From Sipunculus nudus (Eukaryota; Annelida; Sipuncula; Golfingiida; Sipunculidae): 64,000 nucleotides of DNA. Positions 59,996-64,000 of the stretch are shown piece after piece. The notes beneath the pieces were generated by a model. The model was not told where the DNA came from, did no database searches, and was given only the letters and a program-made list of their open reading frames with translations. Each line of letters begins with the position of its first letter. Within the stretch, counting starts at the first letter, position 1. The DNA lies in assembly GCA_026874595.1 (NCBI GenBank), contig CM049312.1:31439456-31503455 (forward strand), in the 5' to 3' direction. Made by a program: the position numbers and the translations under genes.

Positions 59996-60765
59996 GACAT
60001 TGACCCATCTCAAATTTCATATAGGTGTTAACTTTTTCCAGCTATATCCACAACAGGCAGGGGACATACTAGTTCTGTTCAACAGGTCAACTTTTCTCTT
60101 GTACATTCTTGGTTGACTTAACTTGTTTCAATTCTACAACTGCTCAAGCTATTTTATTAGCAAAAGAACACATTTCTCTCTTTTTCATGTCGCAGTGAAT
60201 TCGATCCTCTAATGAATCTTATTTTCAGGCCTCATAAAATCTGCCCTCATTAACTTCAGAAACTGACAAGGAGACATATTTATAAATTGTATGTCTTATA
60301 ATGGTTTAATTTTTTCTCTAGCATCTCCCCATACCAGGTAAATCTAATGAGTCTCCTCAGGCCATTAGGTTTTGCTGGATTCTTCGTTTATTTCCTAATT
60401 CGATAACAGATTTCTAAATTAATTACATTATATTTACATTCAATAACAATATATTACAACATAATACGCATTTCTCACATTCACTGTAGCCGTGTAAAAA
60501 AGTTCTGTTGACATTTTTTAGTTAAATATTTATTTACCTGTTAGAATAGCATTTCACTTACAACGATAGCACTTTCCTTTTACTGTGAAATTTTTAACTA
60601 CTCGCTTAAAATCAATAATGAAGATAAGATAACACTGAATTAATCCAGGGTTGTATTTGACTGATATAGATAGCGAGATAAAGTTGGCTCAGCGGGGAAA
60701 GAAAAATCTTAGACCACAAAATTATAAAAGAGCTCAAATTAAAAAAAAATGGGACGAACTATTCG
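59996..60765. other. fold-back interior, no gene seen
   Basis: AT-rich with no credible ORF. Confidence 0.4.
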
Positions 60766-60767
60766 CC

Positions 60768-62913
60768 TTCAATATTGCAGTAACTGTTACTGTTGTAATA
60801 AACGTCGTGGAAAAAATAAATACGCCTGAGAGGATTGTAAATGTATTCTGAATAATAAAGGTCCCTAACCTTTTCCTTTTATTAATTTCGTCATATGTAT
60901 AACTAATGACGTCAGAGTGGATTACAACGTTTGGAATACTATAAATCCCCAGCATTTTACACTTGAACAAAAATATAAAACAATAGTGGCATTTCAAGAT
61001 GAACTATGAAGGAAATTATTTCTTCAGTGGTGAGATAAAAGTGGCGGCTATTTTTATTACAATAGTGACCGTTATTACAATAGTGGTTGCTCGACCTGGC
61101 CATTATTGTAATAACGTTCACTATTGTAATAAATATCGTTAGAGGTATAATTAATGACGTCACGGTGGATTACAACGTTTGGAATACTATAATTCCCCAG
61201 CATTTTACACTTGAACACAAATATAAAACAATGGTGGCATTTCAGGATGAACTAGGATGTAAACTCGAATACGGGTAGTCTACAAGCGTTAACGTGTATC
61301 CGCCGAAATCAGAGTGGGGCGGGTGAAGTGAGGCATGGATTGAGAAGCAAGGAGAAATAGGGTGAGGCAGATAAATCAATTACCACTGACGAGATATAAG
61401 TAATTTTATCCCACGGCAGAGAAACAGACGGACGCTGTGCTAAAATCGTGGAAGAAGGCGGCATCAGTTTTGCGTATGATAAAGACCTGTGTGAGATCTA
61501 TAGACATGTAAAATTCCAAAAGAATATGTCAATCCAGTCTTGAGATATAAGCCTGTATGTCTACAGTCTTAACGTGAATGTAGGTGGCGCCACCTGTCAT
61601 AAGATTAAGAAAGCTATCCAGGATGTATACGCATGAAAAAATTTCAGATAGATAAACCCAACCAATGCAGAGATATGTTTGATTTTATCCCAAGGCAGAT
61701 GAAAAAGTGGACGCTGTGCAAAATTGGTTGCAGGTGGCGCCACCATTCTGAGTATATGTTATAAAGCTATCCGAGGGCTACATTTGTGTAAAATTTTTAG
61801 CCTGATCGGTCAAACGGTTCCCGAGATGGGTGGGTTATTGTGTGAAAACAGACGCACAAATTGACGCTAGGCAGCGAGGAAGGACCGAGGTCAACCAATA
61901 ATGAGGGCGCAGCAGTTAACATGTGACCCGATCATAATCCTGAATTTTAAGAATTCTCCCAGTGGTTAGGGAGGAGTTCTCCATAAACCTATGCGGCGGC
62001 CGACTGAAAACATAGTATCCGCAAAACTCTGTTTTAGCGGATACAATTTTTTCTTCAGTGGTGAGATTAAAGTGTCGGCTATTTTTTATTACAATAGTGA
62101 CCGTTATTACAAGAGTGGATGCTCGACCCGGCCACTATTGTTATAACGTTCACTATTGTAATAAATTTCGTTATAGGTATAATTAATGACGTAAGAGTGG
62201 ATAACAACGTTTGGAATACTTTAATTCGCCAGCGGTTTACACCAGAACATTGACATAAAACAATGGTGACATTTCAAGATGAACGATGATAGAATTATTT
62301 CTTCAGTGGTGAGATAAAAGCAGCCGCTAGTTTTTATTACAATAGTGACCGTTATTACAATAGTGGTTGCCCGACACGGTCACTATTGTAATAACGTTCA
62401 CTTTTGTAATAAATTTCGTTATTGCTATAATTAATGGTGCAAGAGTGGATTATACGGTTCGGAATACCACAATTCTGCTGCAGTTTATGAGATGAGCACA
62501 ACTATAAAACAATGGTGGCATTTCAAGATGAACGACGATAGAATTATTTTTTCAGTGATGAAATAAAGGTGGCCGCTACTTTTTATTACAATTGTGACCG
62601 TTATTACAATAGTGGTTTCTCGACACGGTCACTAATGTAATAAAGTTCACTAGTGTTATAACATATAAAATACAATCTGGTGCGTTTTGGGGGATACTAA
62701 GTATGAATTGTGTGGGTTTTTTTCGCGAATATCATTTGTTCTGAAGAATCTCGACGAATCTGGGAAAATGTTCTGCCTGCAACATCAACCACTATTGTAA
62801 TGAAAAATTATTACAATAGTGGTTGCCACTTTCATCCAGTCCGGATGGTGACCGTAAAACAGTCGTTCTACTGTATTAAAATAGTAAACGTTATTACAAT
62901 GGTGGTTGCAACA
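60768..62913 (-). repeat. right inverted arm of the fold-back element, with nested insertion
   Basis: Four clear palindromic cores (61050-61135, 62085-62170, 62335-62420, 62580-62660) and a decayed fifth (60768-60806) mirror the left arm. About 61250-62045 is foreign. It interrupts a spacer between GATGAAC and TTCTTCAGTGGTGAG and has GTATCCGC inverted words near its ends. Confidence 0.8.
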
Positions 62914-64000
62914 GAGCCCCATCGTGGGACTGTCGACAGATCAGCGGCGCTCTCATTGGTTGGGTATTAAAAACGATCCCACGATATTGCTAGGCGAGTA
63001 TAAAGAAATATAAACCATTGTTATTGTTAAATATAGGAAATATAGGCAGTCTTTGGAAGACCACCTGTAAAATATTTCGTTTTTGTCATGTGTTACTACA
63101 TATCAACTAACAATGTGGGAACATCTAGGTGTTCACCTTTCAAAAGCATGGGAACAAAATAAATAATGCCTTTCCGTCCTTTGAAACTAACTCGTGTTAC
63201 GGTTCCTGGCTGCGTATAACTGGCTGCTTAATCAGGCTGAGCGGACAGCGTTTCAGGGTCTTCTCCTCCATGCAAGTCAGCGTGGCCCGAGCGGGTTCCG
63301 AGCCCCATCGTGGGACTGTCGACAGATCAGCGGCGCTCTCATTAGTCGGATGTAAATAACGATCCCATGATGGTGCTCGGAGAGTGTAAGAAAATATAAA
63401 CCATTTTTATTGTTAAATATAGGAAATATAGGTAGTCTTTGGAAGACCACCTGTAAAATATTTCGTTTTTGTCATGTGTAACTACATATCAGCTACCAAT
63501 GTGGGAACATCTAGGTGTTCACCTTTCAAAAGCATGGGAACAAAATAAATAATGCCTTTCCGTCCTTTAAAACTAACTCGTGTTACGGTTCCTGGCTGCG
63601 TATAACTGGCTGTTAAATCAGGCTGAGCGGACAGGGTTTCAAGGGTCTTCTCCTCCATGCAAGTCAGCGTGGCCCGAGCGGGTTCCGAGCCCCATCGTGG
63701 GACTGTCGACAGATCAGCGGCGCTCTCATTGGTCGGATGTAAATAATGATCCCATGATGGACCTCGGAGAGTGTTAGGAAATATAAACCATTTTTATTGT
63801 TAAATATAGGAAATATAGGCAGTTTTTGGAAGACCACTTGTAAAATATTTCGTTTTTGTCATGTGTTACTACATATAAGCTACCAACGTGGGAACATCCA
63901 GGTGTTCACCTTTCAAAAGCATGGGAACAAAATAAAAAATGCCTTTCCGTGCATTTAAAACTGGGAAATGATATTATGACCGCTGACCGACAGATTCATA

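Larger units (their letters stand above)
55698..62913. mobile_element. 7.2-kb fold-back element, non-autonomous
   Basis: The ends are TGTTGCAACC and GGTTGCAACA, flanked by GAGCCC at 55692-55697 and 62914-62919. Intact satellite monomers in the window have this hexamer once, which confirms the 6-bp duplication. After about 40 bp of matching terminus, long inverted arms follow (55820-56745 against 60770-62820). No transposase-like ORF exists inside. The interior carries two SINE-like copies, several tandem repeats and (AT)n tracts. The array words resemble those of the 10-kb integrase element. Confidence 0.85.
55577..63960 (+). repeat. 384-bp satellite array, one monomer split by the 7.2-kb element
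   Basis: Monomers start with ACTCGTGTTACGGTTCC at about 63187 and 63571, 384 bp apart, and are nearly identical. A split monomer lies at 55577-55697 and 62914-63186. A unit end at 63960 breaks off. Each monomer contains CGAGCGGGTTCCGAGCCCC, the site into which the element inserted. Confidence 0.85.

Overview
This is AT-rich animal nuclear DNA. The genes have many short exons with GT-AG introns, there are long (AT)n tracts, tRNA-derived SINEs, a Penelope-like retroelement and several inverted-repeat DNA elements. Tandem repeats of the CTTGAC and CCGTCCGT type and the SINE-rich background suggest a lophotrochozoan, most likely a mollusc. The species assignment is inference.

The main genic content is a cluster of three paralogous secreted-protein genes, which I assembled exon by exon. 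Gene A lies at 21793-28493 on the minus strand, gene B at 34689-40947 on the minus strand, and gene C at 46343-52909 on the plus strand, head to head with B. Each encodes a signal peptide, then EGF-like domains (six in A and C, five in B, one domain per phase 1-1 exon). A C-terminal region of about 270 residues in A and C and about 240 in B follows, built from three tandem repeats of about 80 residues with six shared cysteines. Exon lengths are nearly identical between paralogs, and all three spliced frames are divisible by three (537, 489 and 547 residues). Two decayed EGF exons at about 6820-7600 show that a fourth copy once lay to the left.

The left third holds a 10,034-bp element (7749-17782). 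It has TGTTACGACC termini, a 5-bp target duplication, and terminal inverted repeats made of many copies of a CCCATAATGTAATAA-like word. Inside it is one intact intronless minus-strand ORF of 1104 residues. The protein reads rve (DDE) integrase, OTU cysteine protease, about fourteen 23-residue repeats, and an F-box-like segment.

The right end holds a 7,216-bp fold-back element (55698-62913) with TGTTGCAACC termini and a perfect 6-bp duplication. It sits inside one monomer of a 384-bp satellite, and uninterrupted monomers lie directly to its right. Its terminal arrays use the same ATTGTAATAACGG / ATTGTAATAAAAAC syntax as the left element, so the two look related. No transposase ORF is visible in it.

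Between genes A and B lies a 5'-truncated, broken Penelope-like element (about 30251-32515) whose ends carry hammerhead ribozymes that can be folded by eye. The rest is intergenic or intronic DNA with SINEs, MITE-like hairpins, tandem duplications and microsatellites. The first 7 kb contains only weak coding remnants.
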